A stretch of DNA of 64,000 nt from Mesorhizobium sp. (GTDB taxonomy: Bacteria > Pseudomonadota > Alphaproteobacteria > Rhizobiales > Rhizobiaceae): positions 62,001 through 126,000 of the forward strand of contig NZ_SUHQ01000007.1 of the NCBI RefSeq assembly GCF_004962245.1. Direction: 5' to 3'. Numbering within the stretch: position 1 is the first letter of the stretch; each line of letters begins with the position of its first letter. A program made the position numbers and the translations under genes. The notes under the pieces are model-generated. The model saw only the letters and a program-made list of their open reading frames with translations, searched no databases and had not been told where the DNA came from. This document shows, one piece after another, positions 48,156 to 59,161 of this stretch.

Positions 48156-49283
48156 ATGGCGAAGGGGGTCATCCTTCTGGCGGCCGGCGGCACGGGCGGG
48201 CATCTCTTCCCGGCCGAGGCGCTGGCGCACGAGCTGACCAGGCGCAACTGGACGGTGCATCTCGCCACCGACGATCGTGCCGAGCGTTTTGCCGGCCAGT
48301 TTCCGGCAGCAAGCGTCCATCCGATCAAGTCGGCGACGATGAGTTCGAAAAATCCTTTTGCGATGCTCGCAGCCTTCTGGAAAATCTGGGGCGGCGTGCG
48401 GCAGGCATCCGCCGTGATCGGCCGGATCAAACCCGCCGTTGTGGTCGGTTTTGGCGGCTATCCGACGCTGCCGCCGCTCTATGCCGCGACGCGGCGCAAG
48501 GTACCGACGCTGATCCACGAGCAGAACGCGGTGATGGGACGCGCCAACCGGGCGCTGGCCGGTCGCGTCGATGCCATTGCCGGCGGGTTCTTGCCGGAGG
48601 ATTCGAGTGCCGCGGGCGTCAAGACGGTGACGACAGGCAATCCGGTCAGGCCGCAAGTGCTGGAGGCGGCGAAGACGCCCTATGTGGCGTCTACGGGCAA
48701 GCAGCCGTTCCGGTTTCTGGTGTTCGGCGGCAGCCAGGGGGCACAGTTCTTTTCCGATGCAATGCCGGCGGCGGTCGGACAGCTTTCCGACGCACAACGC
48801 AAGCGGCTTGATATCACGCAGCAGGCCCGCGCCGACGATGTGGAGCGGGTAAGGGCGGCCTATGCCACCCTTGGCGTCAAGGCCGAGGTGTGGCCCTTCT
48901 TTACCGACATGGCGGCGCGCATGGCTGCGGCGCATCTGGTGATGTCGCGGTCCGGCGCATCGACCGTATCGGAAATCGCGGTGATCGGCCGGCCGGCGCT
49001 GCTGGTGCCCTATCCGTATGCGCTCGACCACGACCAGGCCGCCAATGCCGCGGCATTGGCGGCGGCAGGTGGCGCCGAAGTGCATCCGCAATCTTCGCTT
49101 TCGTCCGAGCGCATCGCCACGCTCGTCGGGGCGCTGATGGACGATCCGGAGCGGCTGACCACAATGGCAGCGGCGGCGAAGTCGGCCGGAAAACCGGACG
49201 CGGCACGGTTGCTCGCCGATCTGACAGAGGCTATTGCGTCGAAGAAAACCGTTTCGGACTTCAGGAAGGAGACGCACGCATGA
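48156..49283 (+). CDS. murG: UDP-GlcNAc:lipid I N-acetylglucosaminyltransferase MurG
   Basis: 375 residues, GT-B fold. The N-terminal glycine loop is [16 protein letters not shown] (residues 10-25), then [12 protein letters not shown] and [14 protein letters not shown]; the C-terminal domain has [12 protein letters not shown] and [11 protein letters not shown]. It forms lipid II on the inner face of the membrane. Its stop overlaps the murC start by ATGA. Confidence 0.96.
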   Translation: MAKGVILLAAGGTGGHLFPAEALAHELTRRNWTVHLATDDRAERFAGQFPAASVHPIKSATMSSKNPFAMLAAFWKIWGGVRQASAVIGRIKPAVVVGFGGYPTLPPLYAATRRKVPTLIHEQNAVMGRANRALAGRVDAIAGGFLPEDSSAAGVKTVTTGNPVRPQVLEAAKTPYVASTGKQPFRFLVFGGSQGAQFFSDAMPAAVGQLSDAQRKRLDITQQARADDVERVRAAYATLGVKAEVWPFFTDMAARMAAAHLVMSRSGASTVSEIAVIGRPALLVPYPYALDHDQAANAAALAAAGGAEVHPQSSLSSERIATLVGALMDDPERLTTMAAAAKSAGKPDAARLLADLTEAIASKKTVSDFRKETHA

Positions 49284-50686
49284 AGATGCCGCAGACGATC
49301 GGCCTTGTGCATTTCATCGGCATCGGCGGTATCGGCATGAGCGGCATCGCCGAGGTGCTGCACAATCTCGGCTACAACGTGCAAGGGTCCGACCAGGCTG
49401 AGAGCGCCAATGTGCAGCGGCTGCGCGACAAGGGCATCGAGTGCTTTGTCGGTCATCACGCCGACAACATCGGCGATGCCGAAGTGGTTGTCGTCTCGAC
49501 GGCGATCAAGAAATCCAATCCCGAGCTGAAGGCCGCGCGCGAAAAACTGCTTCCCGTCGTCCGTCGCGCCGAGATGCTGGCCGAACTGATGCGCTTCCGG
49601 CAGGCGGTGGCCATCGGCGGCACGCATGGCAAGACGACGACGACCTCAATGGTGGCGACACTGCTCGAAGCCGGCGGGCTCGACCCGACCGTGATCAATG
49701 GCGGCATCATCAATGCCTATGGCACAAACGCCCGCATGGGCGACGGCGAATGGATGGTGGTCGAGGCCGACGAGAGCGACGGCACCTTCCTGAAGCTGCC
49801 GGCCGAGATTGCCGTCGTCACCAACATCGATCCAGAGCATCTCGACCATTACGGCTCCTTCGAAAAGGTGCGCGAGGCCTTTCGCCAGTTCGTCGAGAAC
49901 GTGCCGTTCTACGGTTTCGGCGTCATGTGCACCGATCACCCGGAGGTGCAGGCGCTGGTCAGCCGCATCGAGGACCGGCGCGTCATCACCTATGGCGAGA
50001 ACGCGCAGGCCGACGTGCGTTTCACCAATCACCGGATGGACGGGCCGACCTCGGAATTCGACGTGGTGATCCGCGACCGCAAGACCCGCGGCCAGTCGAC
50101 GATATCGGGCCTGCGCCTGCCGATGCCCGGCCGTCACAACGTCTCCAACGCGACCGCGGCGATCGCCGTCGCGCACGAGCTCGGCCTTTCGGCCGAGGCG
50201 ATCAGGAAGGGCCTGTCGTCCTTCGGCGGCGTCAAGCGGCGCTTCACCCGTACCGGTTCGTGGAACGGCGTCGAAATCTTCGACGATTACGGCCATCATC
50301 CGGTCGAGATCACAGCGGTTCTGAAGGCGGCGCGCGATGCCACCAAGGGCCGTGTCATCGCCATCGCCCAGCCGCACCGCTTCACTCGGCTGCATGATCT
50401 GTTCGACGAGTTTTCCGTCTGCTTCAACGATGCCGACACGGTGATGGTGGCGCCGGTCTATGCGGCAGGCGAAGATCCGATCGACGGGGTGACGTCCGAG
50501 GCACTGGTGTTCCGCATCCGCGCCGGCGGCCATCGCGACGCGCGCTACATCGAAGGCCCCGCGGCGATCGCGCCTGTTATCCGCGACCTGGCAAAACCGG
50601 GCGATCTCATCGTCTTCCTCGGCGCCGGCAACATCACGCAATGGGCTTACGCGCTGCCCGGGGAACTCGGCGGGACGGCCTCATGA
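49280..50686 (+). CDS. murC: UDP-MurNAc:L-alanine ligase MurC
   Basis: 468 residues from the ATG at 49280; the open frame back to 48890 is a shadow of murG. The opening has the nucleotide loop [18 protein letters not shown], then GSDQ; the ATP loop is GGTHGKTTT (from residue 113) and a later block is [10 protein letters not shown]. It attaches the first residue, L-Ala, to UDP-MurNAc. Overlaps: ATGA with murG and with murB. Confidence 0.96.
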   Translation: MKMPQTIGLVHFIGIGGIGMSGIAEVLHNLGYNVQGSDQAESANVQRLRDKGIECFVGHHADNIGDAEVVVVSTAIKKSNPELKAAREKLLPVVRRAEMLAELMRFRQAVAIGGTHGKTTTTSMVATLLEAGGLDPTVINGGIINAYGTNARMGDGEWMVVEADESDGTFLKLPAEIAVVTNIDPEHLDHYGSFEKVREAFRQFVENVPFYGFGVMCTDHPEVQALVSRIEDRRVITYGENAQADVRFTNHRMDGPTSEFDVVIRDRKTRGQSTISGLRLPMPGRHNVSNATAAIAVAHELGLSAEAIRKGLSSFGGVKRRFTRTGSWNGVEIFDDYGHHPVEITAVLKAARDATKGRVIAIAQPHRFTRLHDLFDEFSVCFNDADTVMVAPVYAAGEDPIDGVTSEALVFRIRAGGHRDARYIEGPAAIAPVIRDLAKPGDLIVFLGAGNITQWAYALPGELGGTAS

Positions 50687-51648
50687 TGCGCGGCCAGGCG
50701 TTGATCGACAAGCTTGGCGGCCGGCTTGCCGGCCTGCGCGGCCGCATCACGCCCAATGCCGAGATGGACAAGATCACCTGGTTCCGCGCCGGCGGGCTGG
50801 CCGATGCGCTGTTCCAGCCGGCCGACGAGGACGATCTCGCTGCGTTCCTGAGGGCGGTTCCCGAAGAGATACCGCTGACCATCGTCGGCGTCGGCTCGAA
50901 TCTGCTTGTCCGCGACGGCGGCATTGCGGGCTTCGTCATCCGGCTTTCGGCCAAGGGCTTTGGCGAGGCCGAAGTGATTGCGCCGACCACGATCAAGGCG
51001 GGAGCTGCCACGCCCGACAAGCGCCTTGCGGCCGTTGCCTACCAGGCCGGGATCGGCGGCTTTGATTTTTACCACGGCATTCCGGGCGCCGTCGGCGGCG
51101 CGCTGCGGATGAACGCCGGCGCCAATGGCGCCGAGACGCGCGAGCGCGTTGTCGAGGTGCGGGCGCTCGACCGCAAGGGCAATGTGCATACGCTGAGCAA
51201 CGCCGATATGGGCTACGCCTATCGCCATTCGGCAGCACCTGCCGGGTTGATCTTCACGTCGGCACTGTTCGAAGGTGTTCTGGAAGACAAGGCCAAGATC
51301 AAGGCGGCGATGGATGCTGTCCAGCACCATCGCGAGACCGTGCAGCCGATCCGCGAAAAGACCGGCGGCTCGACCTTCAAGAATCCGGAAGGCACCTCGG
51401 CCTGGAAGGAGATCGACAAAGCGGGCTGTCGGGGGCTGATGATCGGCGGCGCGCAGATGTCGCCGATGCATTGCAACTTCATGATCAACACGGGAACCGC
51501 GACCGGCTACGACCTCGAATATCTCGGCGAGACAGTGCGCACGCGCGTGCTCGAAAAGTCGGGCATCCGGCTGCATTGGGAAATCAAGCGCATCGGCAAT
51601 TTCCGGCCGGGGCACGAGGTCCAGGAGTTCCTCGGACAGTTGCTCTAA
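50683..51648 (+). CDS. murB: UDP-N-acetylenolpyruvoylglucosamine reductase MurB
   Basis: 321 residues from the ATG at 50683 (ATGATG; 50686 is an equal choice), overlapping the murC stop. FAD-binding blocks are [16 protein letters not shown] and [13 protein letters not shown], then [16 protein letters not shown]. The C-terminal [10 protein letters not shown] and [12 protein letters not shown] are those of the type II enzymes, with the serine that protonates the substrate. It makes UDP-MurNAc. It is the last gene before a 303-bp gap. Confidence 0.95.
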   Translation: MMRGQALIDKLGGRLAGLRGRITPNAEMDKITWFRAGGLADALFQPADEDDLAAFLRAVPEEIPLTIVGVGSNLLVRDGGIAGFVIRLSAKGFGEAEVIAPTTIKAGAATPDKRLAAVAYQAGIGGFDFYHGIPGAVGGALRMNAGANGAETRERVVEVRALDRKGNVHTLSNADMGYAYRHSAAPAGLIFTSALFEGVLEDKAKIKAAMDAVQHHRETVQPIREKTGGSTFKNPEGTSAWKEIDKAGCRGLMIGGAQMSPMHCNFMINTGTATGYDLEYLGETVRTRVLEKSGIRLHWEIKRIGNFRPGHEVQEFLGQLL

Positions 51649-51951
51649 AGACTCACAACACAGTTTTCGCCGCCGTTTTTGCGGAAAGTGAATCTCTCGG
51701 AATCGTAAGGACTTGCCAGCGAATCAACTCTCTGATTCTCTGCCCTGAAGCGTTTCCTGATTTGAGTCGTTTCGACGCGTCACCAGCGTTTTCCGTCCAG
51801 GGGCAACCTGCCGGGAAACTCGGGGTTCGATGTTGTGGAAACCATGAGGGCAGGGACTGCTCCGAATGTTTGAGTGTGTGTGGCCCTTTCCGGGTCATGT
51901 GAGATGCAGACCCGCCGTGAGAGGGCCCGCCGTGAGAGGGAATGACGGGAA
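51649..51951 (+). promoter_or_regulatory. Intergenic control region upstream of ddl-ftsQ-ftsA-ftsZ, rich in GANTC sites
   Basis: The only long gap inside the cell-wall cluster. GANTC, the CcrM methylation sequence, occurs at 51690, 51700, 51721, 51734 and 51764, five times in 79 bp, against one per about 256 bp by chance at even composition. A TTGCCA at 51713-51718 could be a -35 element, but no convincing -10 follows. Such clusters mark GcrA/CcrM-controlled promoters in Caulobacter and relatives. The second half of the gap shows no ORF with a start site. Confidence 0.65.
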
Positions 51952-52878
51952 ATGAGAGGCAAGCACGTGGCCGTCCTGCTGGGCGGATTCTCGTCCGAGC
52001 GGCCCGTGTCTCTGTCTTCGGGGAATGCCTGTGCCGATGCGCTCGAGAAGGAAGGCTATCAGGTCACTCGCGTCGACGTTTCGCGCGATGTCGGTTCTGT
52101 GCTCGTCGAGCTCAAGCCTGATGTTGCCTTCAATGCGCTGCACGGCCCGTTCGGCGAGGACGGCACCATTCAGGGCATCCTCGAGTATCTTGCCATTCCC
52201 TACACCCATTCCGGCGTGCTCGCCTCGGCGCTTGCCATGAACAAGGAGCAAGCCAAGAGGGTCGCCAAAGCCGTCGGCATTCCGGTCGCGGAATCGAAGG
52301 TGGTCGATCGCTTCGCCATCCAGGACAAGCATCCGATGAAGGCGCCCTATGTCGTCAAGCCGGTCAATGAGGGATCGAGCTTCGGCGTCGTCATCGTGCA
52401 CGAAGGCCAGTCGCATCCGCCGCAGGTCATCGGTTCGTCCGACTGGAAGTATGGCGACACCGTCATGGTGGAGCGCTACGTGCACGGGCGCGAATTAACC
52501 TGCGCGGTGATGGGCGATGTGGCGCTCGGTGTCTGTGAGATCATCCCGACCGGGCATTCCTTCTACGACTATGATTCAAAATATGTCGCGGGCGGATCAA
52601 AACACGAATGCCCTGCAAAAATTTCACCGAATATTTACCAAAAAATACAGACACTGGCGCTCAAGGCTCACCAAGCTATCGGCTGCCGGGGCGTTTCCCG
52701 GTCGGACTTCCGTTATGATGATCGACACTCCGAGAACGGCGAAATTGTCTGGCTCGAGGTCAACACTCAGCCGGGCATGACGCCGACATCCTTGGTGCCT
52801 GAAATCGCTGCGCAGGCGGGACACTCGTTCGGCGATTTGTTGAGTTGGATGGTGGAGGACGCTTCGTGTCTGCGTTGA
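51952..52878 (+). CDS. ddl: D-alanine--D-alanine ligase
   Basis: 308 residues, DdlB length. ATP-grasp blocks are [19 protein letters not shown] at the start, [30 protein letters not shown] and the metal site [21 protein letters not shown]. It joins two D-Ala residues for MurF. It begins the second part of the cluster after the GANTC-rich gap, so ddl-ftsQAZ may have its own cell-cycle promoter. It overlaps the ftsQ start by 13 bp. Confidence 0.96.
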   Translation: MRGKHVAVLLGGFSSERPVSLSSGNACADALEKEGYQVTRVDVSRDVGSVLVELKPDVAFNALHGPFGEDGTIQGILEYLAIPYTHSGVLASALAMNKEQAKRVAKAVGIPVAESKVVDRFAIQDKHPMKAPYVVKPVNEGSSFGVVIVHEGQSHPPQVIGSSDWKYGDTVMVERYVHGRELTCAVMGDVALGVCEIIPTGHSFYDYDSKYVAGGSKHECPAKISPNIYQKIQTLALKAHQAIGCRGVSRSDFRYDDRHSENGEIVWLEVNTQPGMTPTSLVPEIAAQAGHSFGDLLSWMVEDASCLR

Positions 52879-53807
52879 AGTGGGGACAGGGCAAGGGGAA
52901 GGACGCGACCGGGCCGACGCTGTTCGGCGTGCCGTTGTCGTTCGATCACTTCGTGCTGCCGCGTCTGCTTCGCCGGCCGGCGCGCGTGCTGGCGCGCCTG
53001 GGCGAGGGCGACTTCGAGGTGCCACCTTTCTCCGCGGCCATCCTGTCGGCGGCGCTGCTCGTATCGGGCAGTGCCTATGGCGCCTATCTCGGCGGGCATG
53101 TCGACGGCATCGTCCAAGGCATCACCGCCCGCGCCGGCTTTGCCGTCGAGCAGATCAAGGTGGTTGGCAACCGTGCAACCTCCGAGATCGATATTCTCGA
53201 CAGGATGCAGCTCGACGGCTGGACGTCGCTGATCGGCTTCGATGCCGAAGCCGCGCGGGAACGCATAGCCACGCTGCCCTGGGTCGAGGTTGCGGCGGTG
53301 CGCAAGGTCTATCCGCACACGCTGGAGGTGCGCATCGAGGAGCGTGAGCCCTTTGCGCTCTGGCAGCAGGGCAGCGGGCTTTCCGTCATCGAGCGGTCCG
53401 GCGCCGTGATCGCGCCGTTCTCCGGCGGCAAGCAGGCATTGCTGCCGCTGATCGTCGGCACCGGCGCGCCGGCCAAAGCGCCGGATTTCCTGGCCAGGAT
53501 CGAAAAATATCCAGAGCTCGCCGCGCGGGTCAAAGGCTATATCCGCATCGGCGAACGGCGTTGGGATCTGAAGCTGGAGAATGGCATCACGGTCAAGCTT
53601 CCCGAGGATGGCGTGGATCAGGCGATCGCCGATCTCGTCAGGATGGACCACGAGAACGGGCTGCTGACGCGCGACATCGCCGCCGTCGACATGCGCCTTT
53701 CCGATCGCCTCGTCGTCCAGTTGACGCCGGAAGCGGTGACGCAGCGCGAGGCCGCGCTCAAGGAAAAGCCGAAAATGCCGAAGCGCAAGCCGGAGACGAA
53801 GATATGA
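52866..53807 (+). CDS. ftsQ: Cell division protein FtsQ
   Basis: 313 residues from the GTG at 52866, chosen because GGAGG lies 7 bp upstream; a TTG at 52845 is also in frame. A cytoplasmic tail of about 55 residues is followed by one helix ([19 protein letters not shown]), then a POTRA domain ([19 protein letters not shown], then [21 protein letters not shown] with EEREPFALW). It is the bitopic hub linking FtsL/FtsB to early and late division proteins. It ends in a Lys-rich tail and overlaps ftsA by ATGA. Confidence 0.94.
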   Translation: MSALKWGQGKGKDATGPTLFGVPLSFDHFVLPRLLRRPARVLARLGEGDFEVPPFSAAILSAALLVSGSAYGAYLGGHVDGIVQGITARAGFAVEQIKVVGNRATSEIDILDRMQLDGWTSLIGFDAEAARERIATLPWVEVAAVRKVYPHTLEVRIEEREPFALWQQGSGLSVIERSGAVIAPFSGGKQALLPLIVGTGAPAKAPDFLARIEKYPELAARVKGYIRIGERRWDLKLENGITVKLPEDGVDQAIADLVRMDHENGLLTRDIAAVDMRLSDRLVVQLTPEAVTQREAALKEKPKMPKRKPETKI

Positions 53808-55111
53808 GCTGGCTTGGCGGCAACAGCGACGCCTCGTCGCGCCGGTCAGGCACCTTGACGGTGCTGGATGTCGGTTCGAGCAAGGTCTGCTGCGTGGTGG
53901 CCAAGCTCAAACCGCGCGATGACGGCAAGCTGCTGCGCGGGCGTTCGCATCGCATCCAGGTGATCGGCATCGGCCACCAGAAATCGCAAGGCGTGAAATC
54001 GGGCGTCGTCATCGATCTCGACAGGGCCGAGCACGCCATCCGGCTGGCCGTCGATGCCGCCGAGCGCATGGCGGGCCTGACCGTCGATTCACTGATCGTC
54101 AACATGACGGCCGGCCGGCTGAAAAGCGAAAGCTTCTCGGCAACCATCAATCTTGGCGGCCATGAAGCCGACGAGGCCGACATCAAGCGCGTGCTTGCGG
54201 CCGGCGCCAAGCAGGCGCTCCGGGCCGAGCGCGAGGTGATCCATTCGCTTCCCGTCGGCTTTTCGCTGGACGCCGAGCGCGGCGTGCGCGATCCGCGCGG
54301 CATGGTCGGCGACCAGCTCGGCGTCGACATGCATGTGCTGACCGGGGACGCGGCGCCCTTGCGCAATCTGGAGCTCTGCATCAACCGTTCGCACCTGTCG
54401 GTCGAGCGCATGGTGGCGACGCCCTATGCCAGCGGGCTTGCAGCACTGGTCGACGACGAACTCGAGATGGGCGCGGCCTGTATCGACATGGGCGGCGGCA
54501 CCACGACGATTTCGGTCTTTTCGGAAGGCAAGTTCATTCACGGCGACGCCATCGCCATCGGCGGCAACCACGTCACGCTGGACATGGCCAAGGGCCTGTC
54601 GACCTCGCTCGACGCTGCCGAGAGGCTGAAAGTGATGCATGGCTCGGCGCTGCCCGGCAGTGCCGACGACCGTGACCTGGTTTCGATACAGCCGATCGGC
54701 GAGGATGGCGAGGTGCCGCTGCAGATACCGCGTTCGATGATGACGCGCATCATCCGGGCGCGCATCGACGAGACGCTCGAAATGTTGCGCGACCGGCTGA
54801 ACAGGTCCGGCTACGGCAACGCGGTGGGCAAGCGCGTCGTGCTGACCGGCGGCGCCAGCCAGCTTTCCGGCCTGCCCGAGGCGGCGCGCCGCATTCTCGG
54901 ACGCAACGTGCGCATCGGCCGTCCGCTCGGCGTGGCAGGCCTGCCGGAGGCGGCCAAGGGGCCGGCTTTCTCGACGCCGGTCGGGCTTCTGATCTATCCG
55001 CAGATGGCGAGCTTCGAGAGCCATCCGGCGAAAGGAATTTCTGGTCTCAGGATGACCGGAACGGGCGGAAAACTGCATCGAATGAGTCAGTGGTTGAGAG
55101 ACAGTTTTTAA
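53804..55111 (+). CDS. ftsA: Cell division protein FtsA
   Basis: 435 residues from the ATG at 53804; the frame open upstream is a shadow of ftsQ. Actin-fold blocks are TVLDVGSSKVCCVV (phosphate 1), CIDMGGGTTTISVF (phosphate 2) and VVLTGGASQLSGLPE (adenosine). The C-terminal HRMSQWLRDSF is the amphipathic membrane-targeting helix. FtsA tethers FtsZ to the membrane and recruits later division proteins. It overlaps ftsQ and is 67 bp before ftsZ. Confidence 0.95.
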   Translation: MSWLGGNSDASSRRSGTLTVLDVGSSKVCCVVAKLKPRDDGKLLRGRSHRIQVIGIGHQKSQGVKSGVVIDLDRAEHAIRLAVDAAERMAGLTVDSLIVNMTAGRLKSESFSATINLGGHEADEADIKRVLAAGAKQALRAEREVIHSLPVGFSLDAERGVRDPRGMVGDQLGVDMHVLTGDAAPLRNLELCINRSHLSVERMVATPYASGLAALVDDELEMGAACIDMGGGTTTISVFSEGKFIHGDAIAIGGNHVTLDMAKGLSTSLDAAERLKVMHGSALPGSADDRDLVSIQPIGEDGEVPLQIPRSMMTRIIRARIDETLEMLRDRLNRSGYGNAVGKRVVLTGGASQLSGLPEAARRILGRNVRIGRPLGVAGLPEAAKGPAFSTPVGLLIYPQMASFESHPAKGISGLRMTGTGGKLHRMSQWLRDSF

Positions 55112-55178
55112 ATTGACGGGGACAGCCCCATAGGCGGCCGCAGCGGCGAAGCGGCGGGAAAGGCAAAGGACGGAGACA

Positions 55179-56834
55179 ATGACCATCAATCTGCAAAAGC
55201 CGGACATCACCGAGCTCAAGCCGCGTATCACCGTGTTCGGTGTCGGCGGCGGCGGCGGCAATGCCGTCAACAACATGATCACCGCGGGCTTGCGCGGCGT
55301 CGAGTTCGTCGTCGCCAATACCGACGCGCAGGCGCTGACCATGTCCAAGGCGGACCGGCTGATCCAGCTCGGCGCACATGTCACCGAGGGCCTGGGTGCG
55401 GGATCGCAGCCGGAAGTCGGGCGCGCGGCCGCGGAGGAATGCATCGACGAGATCGTCGATCATCTCTCCAACACCCATATGTGCTTCGTCACTGCCGGCA
55501 TGGGCGGCGGCACCGGCACAGGGGCCGCGCCGGTCGTTGCACGTGCCGCTCGTGAGAAGGGGATTCTCACCGTCGGCGTCGTCACCAAGCCGTTCCATTT
55601 CGAGGGCCAGCGCCGCATGAAGACGGCGGATATGGGCATCGAGGAATTGCAGAAATGCGTCGACACCCTCATCGTCATCCCCAACCAGAACCTGTTCCGG
55701 CTGGCCAATGACAAGACGACCTTCGCCGACGCTTTCGCCATGGCCGACCAGGTGCTCTATTCCGGCGTCGCCTGCATCACCGACCTGATGGTCAAGGAAG
55801 GGCTGATCAACCTCGACTTCGCCGACGTCCGCTCGGTGATGCGCGAGATGGGCAAGGCGATGATGGGGACGGGCGAGGCTTCCGGCGAGGGCCGCGCCAT
55901 GGCCGCCGCCGAAGCCGCGATCGCCAACCCGCTGCTCGACGAGACTTCGATGAAGGGCGCCAAGGGCCTGCTGATCTCGATCACCGGCGGCCGCGACCTG
56001 ACCCTGTTCGAAGTCGACGAGGCGGCGACCCGCATTCGCGAGGAAGTCGACCAGGAAGCCAACATCATCCTGGGTGCAACGTTCGACGAAGATCTCGAAG
56101 GCGTCATTCGCGTCTCGGTGGTCGCCACCGGCATCGACAAATCGGCGGCTGAAATCGCCGCCGCGCCGATCGCCATCCGCACGGCTCCGCCAAAGCCGGT
56201 CAGCCGCCCGGCCGCTCCGGTCGCGGAAAGCCGTCCGGCGCCTGTCCAGCAGGGGAGCTACGAGCCGCGCGCCGTCGATCCCGTAGCCGAGGCGATCCAG
56301 CTTGCCGAGGCCAATGCCGCGGCGATGACGCGTCCCGCGCCGGCTGCCCAGGCGGAAGATTTCCGTCCGCAGAGCAAGATCTTCCAGGCGCCGCCGGCCC
56401 AGCCGCAGCCGATCGTGCAGCAAGCGATGCAGCCCGCGCCGCAGCGTGAAGTGCTTCAGCCGGTCGCCGCGGCACCCCAGCGCATGCCGCGCGTCGAGGA
56501 CTTCCCGCCGGTGGTGAAAGCCGAAGTGGAAGCCAAGGGCCGTCCGGCCGCCGACCACGAGAACAGCGGACCGATGGGACTGCTCAAGCGCCTGACGAAC
56601 GGCCTCACCCGCCGCGAAGAGGAACCTGCACGGCTGCAGCCGGCGCAGCCGCGCGAGCCGAAACTGCGCCAGGCGGCGCCCGAAGTGCGTCGCCTCGCCA
56701 GCCAGGATCCGCAGCTTTACGCGCCGCGCCGTGGCCAGTTGGACGACCAGGGCCGGCTGACGCCGCAGAGCAGGGCTGTCCAGGAAGACGATCAGCTGGA
56801 GATCCCGGCATTCCTGCGCCGTCAAGCCAATTGA
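55179..56834 (+). CDS. ftsZ: Cell division GTPase FtsZ
   Basis: 551 residues, against 383 in E. coli; the extra length is a Pro/Gln/Ala-rich linker (about residues 325-530) usual in alphaproteobacteria. The tubulin signature is GGGTGTG at 109-115, with the T7-loop NLDFADV segment. The C-terminal peptide [15 protein letters not shown] binds FtsA and other anchors. Its ATG follows GGACGGAGACA. A large hairpin follows the stop, and the lpxC leader begins there, so ftsZ is probably the end of the ddl-ftsQAZ transcript. Confidence 0.97.
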   Translation: MTINLQKPDITELKPRITVFGVGGGGGNAVNNMITAGLRGVEFVVANTDAQALTMSKADRLIQLGAHVTEGLGAGSQPEVGRAAAEECIDEIVDHLSNTHMCFVTAGMGGGTGTGAAPVVARAAREKGILTVGVVTKPFHFEGQRRMKTADMGIEELQKCVDTLIVIPNQNLFRLANDKTTFADAFAMADQVLYSGVACITDLMVKEGLINLDFADVRSVMREMGKAMMGTGEASGEGRAMAAAEAAIANPLLDETSMKGAKGLLISITGGRDLTLFEVDEAATRIREEVDQEANIILGATFDEDLEGVIRVSVVATGIDKSAAEIAAAPIAIRTAPPKPVSRPAAPVAESRPAPVQQGSYEPRAVDPVAEAIQLAEANAAAMTRPAPAAQAEDFRPQSKIFQAPPAQPQPIVQQAMQPAPQREVLQPVAAAPQRMPRVEDFPPVVKAEVEAKGRPAADHENSGPMGLLKRLTNGLTRREEEPARLQPAQPREPKLRQAAPEVRRLASQDPQLYAPRRGQLDDQGRLTPQSRAVQEDDQLEIPAFLRRQAN

Positions 56835-56857
56835 TCTGTTAACGGGCCGTAATAATT

Positions 56858-56893
56858 GTTAACAGGCAGACAAGAGATTGTTTGCCTGTTAAC
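56858..56893 (+). terminator. Large hairpin after ftsZ, terminator-like
   Basis: Arms GTTAACAGGCAGACA (56858-56872) and TGTTTGCCTGTTAAC (56879-56893) pair at 14 of 15 positions around a 6-base loop. The tail that follows is ACGC-rich then AAAAAG and TTTTAAAA, not a clean T tract. It lies 23 bp after the ftsZ stop. It could end transcription or stabilise the mRNA. Confidence 0.7.
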
Positions 56894-57113
56894 GCAAAAA
56901 GTTCTTTTAAAACAGGATATTACGTGACCCTTCGTGCATCTGGAGGCGGTTACAGAGAGTAAGAAACCGTGATTTGGAGTCTCCTTGCCGGATCACTATC
57001 TTCGCCTCCGACCAACGTCGGTTTGCCGGGATTCGGGGGAAGTGACCTCTGCCAGCCGATCAAATCAAGAGCCGTGCCCTTTGGGCTGATAAAGCGGACT
57101 TGGGCAGTGGGCT

Positions 57114-58061
57114 ATGGGGTTTGTCTTGCAGGACTATCAGACGACACTTAAATCGCGTGCGACGCTGACGGGTACCGGCGTTCACAGCGGCAAACCCGTT
57201 ACCGTCCATTTCCTGCCGGCAGACGCTGATACGGGTGTCGTGTTTCAGCTTTCGAGTGGAAGCGAGGGCCGTGAGTTCCGCGCGCTTGTTTCCGAAGTCG
57301 GCGCCACCGATCTGTGCACCATGCTCGGCGATCCCGCGGGTGAGCATATCGCCACCGTCGAGCATCTGATGGCTACGCTTTTCGGGCTCGGCATCGACAA
57401 TATCGTCATCGAGATCGACGGCCACGAGGTTCCGATCCTTGACGGCAGCGCCATGGCGTTCGTGGAGGCCATCGACCAGGCGGGCGTCGATACGCTGCCG
57501 GTCAAGCGCCGCTACATCCGGGTGATCAAGCCGGTTCGCATCGAGAACGGTGCCTCTTGGGCGGAATTCAGGCCCTATGACGGCACGCGCTTCGAGATCG
57601 AGATCGATTTCGAAAGCCCGGCGATCGGCCGTCAACTTTTCGCATCCGATATGAACGCCGACATTTTTCGCCGCGACATCGCGCGCGCCCGCACCTTTGG
57701 TTTCATGAAGGACGTCGAGCGGCTGTGGGCGGCCGGCTATGCGCTTGGCTCCTCGCTGGAAAACTCCCTGGTGATCGGCGACGACAACCGCGTCATCAAC
57801 GTGGGCGGCTTGCGCTATCCCAACGAGTTCGTGCGCCACAAGACGATGGACGCCATGGGCGATTTGGCGCTGGCCGGCGCCCGGTTCATTGGCTGCTTCC
57901 GTTCCTATCGCGGCGGCCACAGGCTGAACGCGGCAGCGCTGCGCCGCCTTCTGTCGGACCGTTCGGCGTTCGAGATCGTCGAGACGACACGCCGCGAGCG
58001 CGGTCGTACCGCCGAGATGAGCGCCGTCTATGCGCCCGTTTACGCGCCTTGGATGATCTGA
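57114..58061 (+). CDS. lpxC: UDP-3-O-acyl-N-acetylglucosamine deacetylase LpxC
   Basis: 315 residues. Zinc-site His84 is in TVEHLMATLFGLGID; the second zinc segment is RHKTMDAMGDLALAGA, and the catalytic histidine is in GGHRLNAAAL. It performs the committed step of lipid A synthesis. The 279-bp leader after ftsZ holds a hairpin and two GANTC sites (56977, 57030) and may carry its own promoter. In many alphaproteobacteria lpxC also follows ftsZ, linking outer-membrane supply with division. Confidence 0.96.
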   Translation: MGFVLQDYQTTLKSRATLTGTGVHSGKPVTVHFLPADADTGVVFQLSSGSEGREFRALVSEVGATDLCTMLGDPAGEHIATVEHLMATLFGLGIDNIVIEIDGHEVPILDGSAMAFVEAIDQAGVDTLPVKRRYIRVIKPVRIENGASWAEFRPYDGTRFEIEIDFESPAIGRQLFASDMNADIFRRDIARARTFGFMKDVERLWAAGYALGSSLENSLVIGDDNRVINVGGLRYPNEFVRHKTMDAMGDLALAGARFIGCFRSYRGGHRLNAAALRRLLSDRSAFEIVETTRRERGRTAEMSAVYAPVYAPWMI

Positions 58062-58277
58062 TTCTTAACGTTTTTCGGGCTTTATAGCCGCCGGCCTGTG
58101 TTGCAGGAATGCATCATTGGCCGGCGAAATCAGGCAAGTGTGCAGGCTGCGCCAGGCCGCCACAAAAATGTGCGATTGGCCGGAGATAGCGTTGCCGGGC
58201 ATGGCGGTTATGGTTTATGGCTGCTGCCCCAGAGCGAAATGACGACTGAAATGACGCCGAAAGGGCGGAATCCAATC

Positions 58278-59147
58278 ATGTTTTTCAAGCGAGTTGGTCA
58301 ATCGGAAGCGCCGCAGCGGGCTGTTTTCCTGGCGCTTTCGGTGGTTGTTCCATCGCTGTTCCTGTCGGCCTGCATGTCATCCGAGAAGGATGTCGACCTG
58401 TCGACCTATGTCGAGCAGACCGAGCCGGCCGACGTTCTCTACAATCAGGGCCTTGCCAATCTGAATGCCGGGCGCCTGCAGGAGGCGAGCCGCAAATTCG
58501 GTGCGGTCGACCGCCAGCATCCCTATTCGGAATACGCCCGCAAATCGATGGTGATGGGCGCCTTCGCCGACTATCGCCAGGGCAACTACAGCGAGGCGAT
58601 CGGTTCAGCCAAGCGCTATCTCACGCTCTATCCGACGACCGACGACGCCGCCTATGCCCAGTACATCATCGGGCTCAGCTACTACCGGCAGATCAAGGAC
58701 GTCACCCAGGACCAGAAGGAAGCGCGTCAGACCGTGCAGACGATGCAGGATCTGGTGACGCGCTGGCCCGATTCGGAATATGTCGACGACGCCAAGGAAA
58801 AGATCCGCTTCGCCAACGACCAGCTCGCCGGCAAGGAGATGCAGATCGGCCGCTACTATCTCGAGCGGCGTGAATACATCGCCTCCGTCAAGCGGTTCCG
58901 CACTGTCGTGGAGACCTATTCCAACACACGCCATGTCGAGGAGGCCCTTGCCCGTCTGACCGAAAGTTACTACGCGATGGGGCTGACCTCGGAAGCGCAG
59001 ACTGCCGCGGCTGTGCTCGGCACCAACTACCCCGACAGCGTGTGGTACAAGGATTCCTACAAGCTCCTGCAGACTGGTGGGCTCGAGCCGCGCGAGAGTG
59101 CCGGGTCGTGGATCTCCAAGGCCGGGAAGCTGATCACCGGCGCCTGA
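58278..59147 (+). CDS. bamD: Outer-membrane assembly lipoprotein BamD
   Basis: 289 residues from the ATG at 58278 (AGGGCGGA upstream); upstream in-frame ATGs, including one at 58239, would make the signal peptide too long. The lipobox is LSAC with Cys32. Five TPR-like repeats follow ([21 protein letters not shown], then [14 protein letters not shown] and similar). BamD is the essential lipoprotein of the BAM complex that inserts beta-barrel proteins in the outer membrane. Confidence 0.93.
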   Translation: MFFKRVGQSEAPQRAVFLALSVVVPSLFLSACMSSEKDVDLSTYVEQTEPADVLYNQGLANLNAGRLQEASRKFGAVDRQHPYSEYARKSMVMGAFADYRQGNYSEAIGSAKRYLTLYPTTDDAAYAQYIIGLSYYRQIKDVTQDQKEARQTVQTMQDLVTRWPDSEYVDDAKEKIRFANDQLAGKEMQIGRYYLERREYIASVKRFRTVVETYSNTRHVEEALARLTESYYAMGLTSEAQTAAAVLGTNYPDSVWYKDSYKLLQTGGLEPRESAGSWISKAGKLITGA

Positions 59148-59161
59148 AGCGGCGCGTCGCC

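Noticed and set aside
55047..56825. 592-residue ORF antisense to ftsZ
   Set aside because: It mirrors the GC-rich codon pattern of ftsZ, is Arg/Leu-rich and has no domain.
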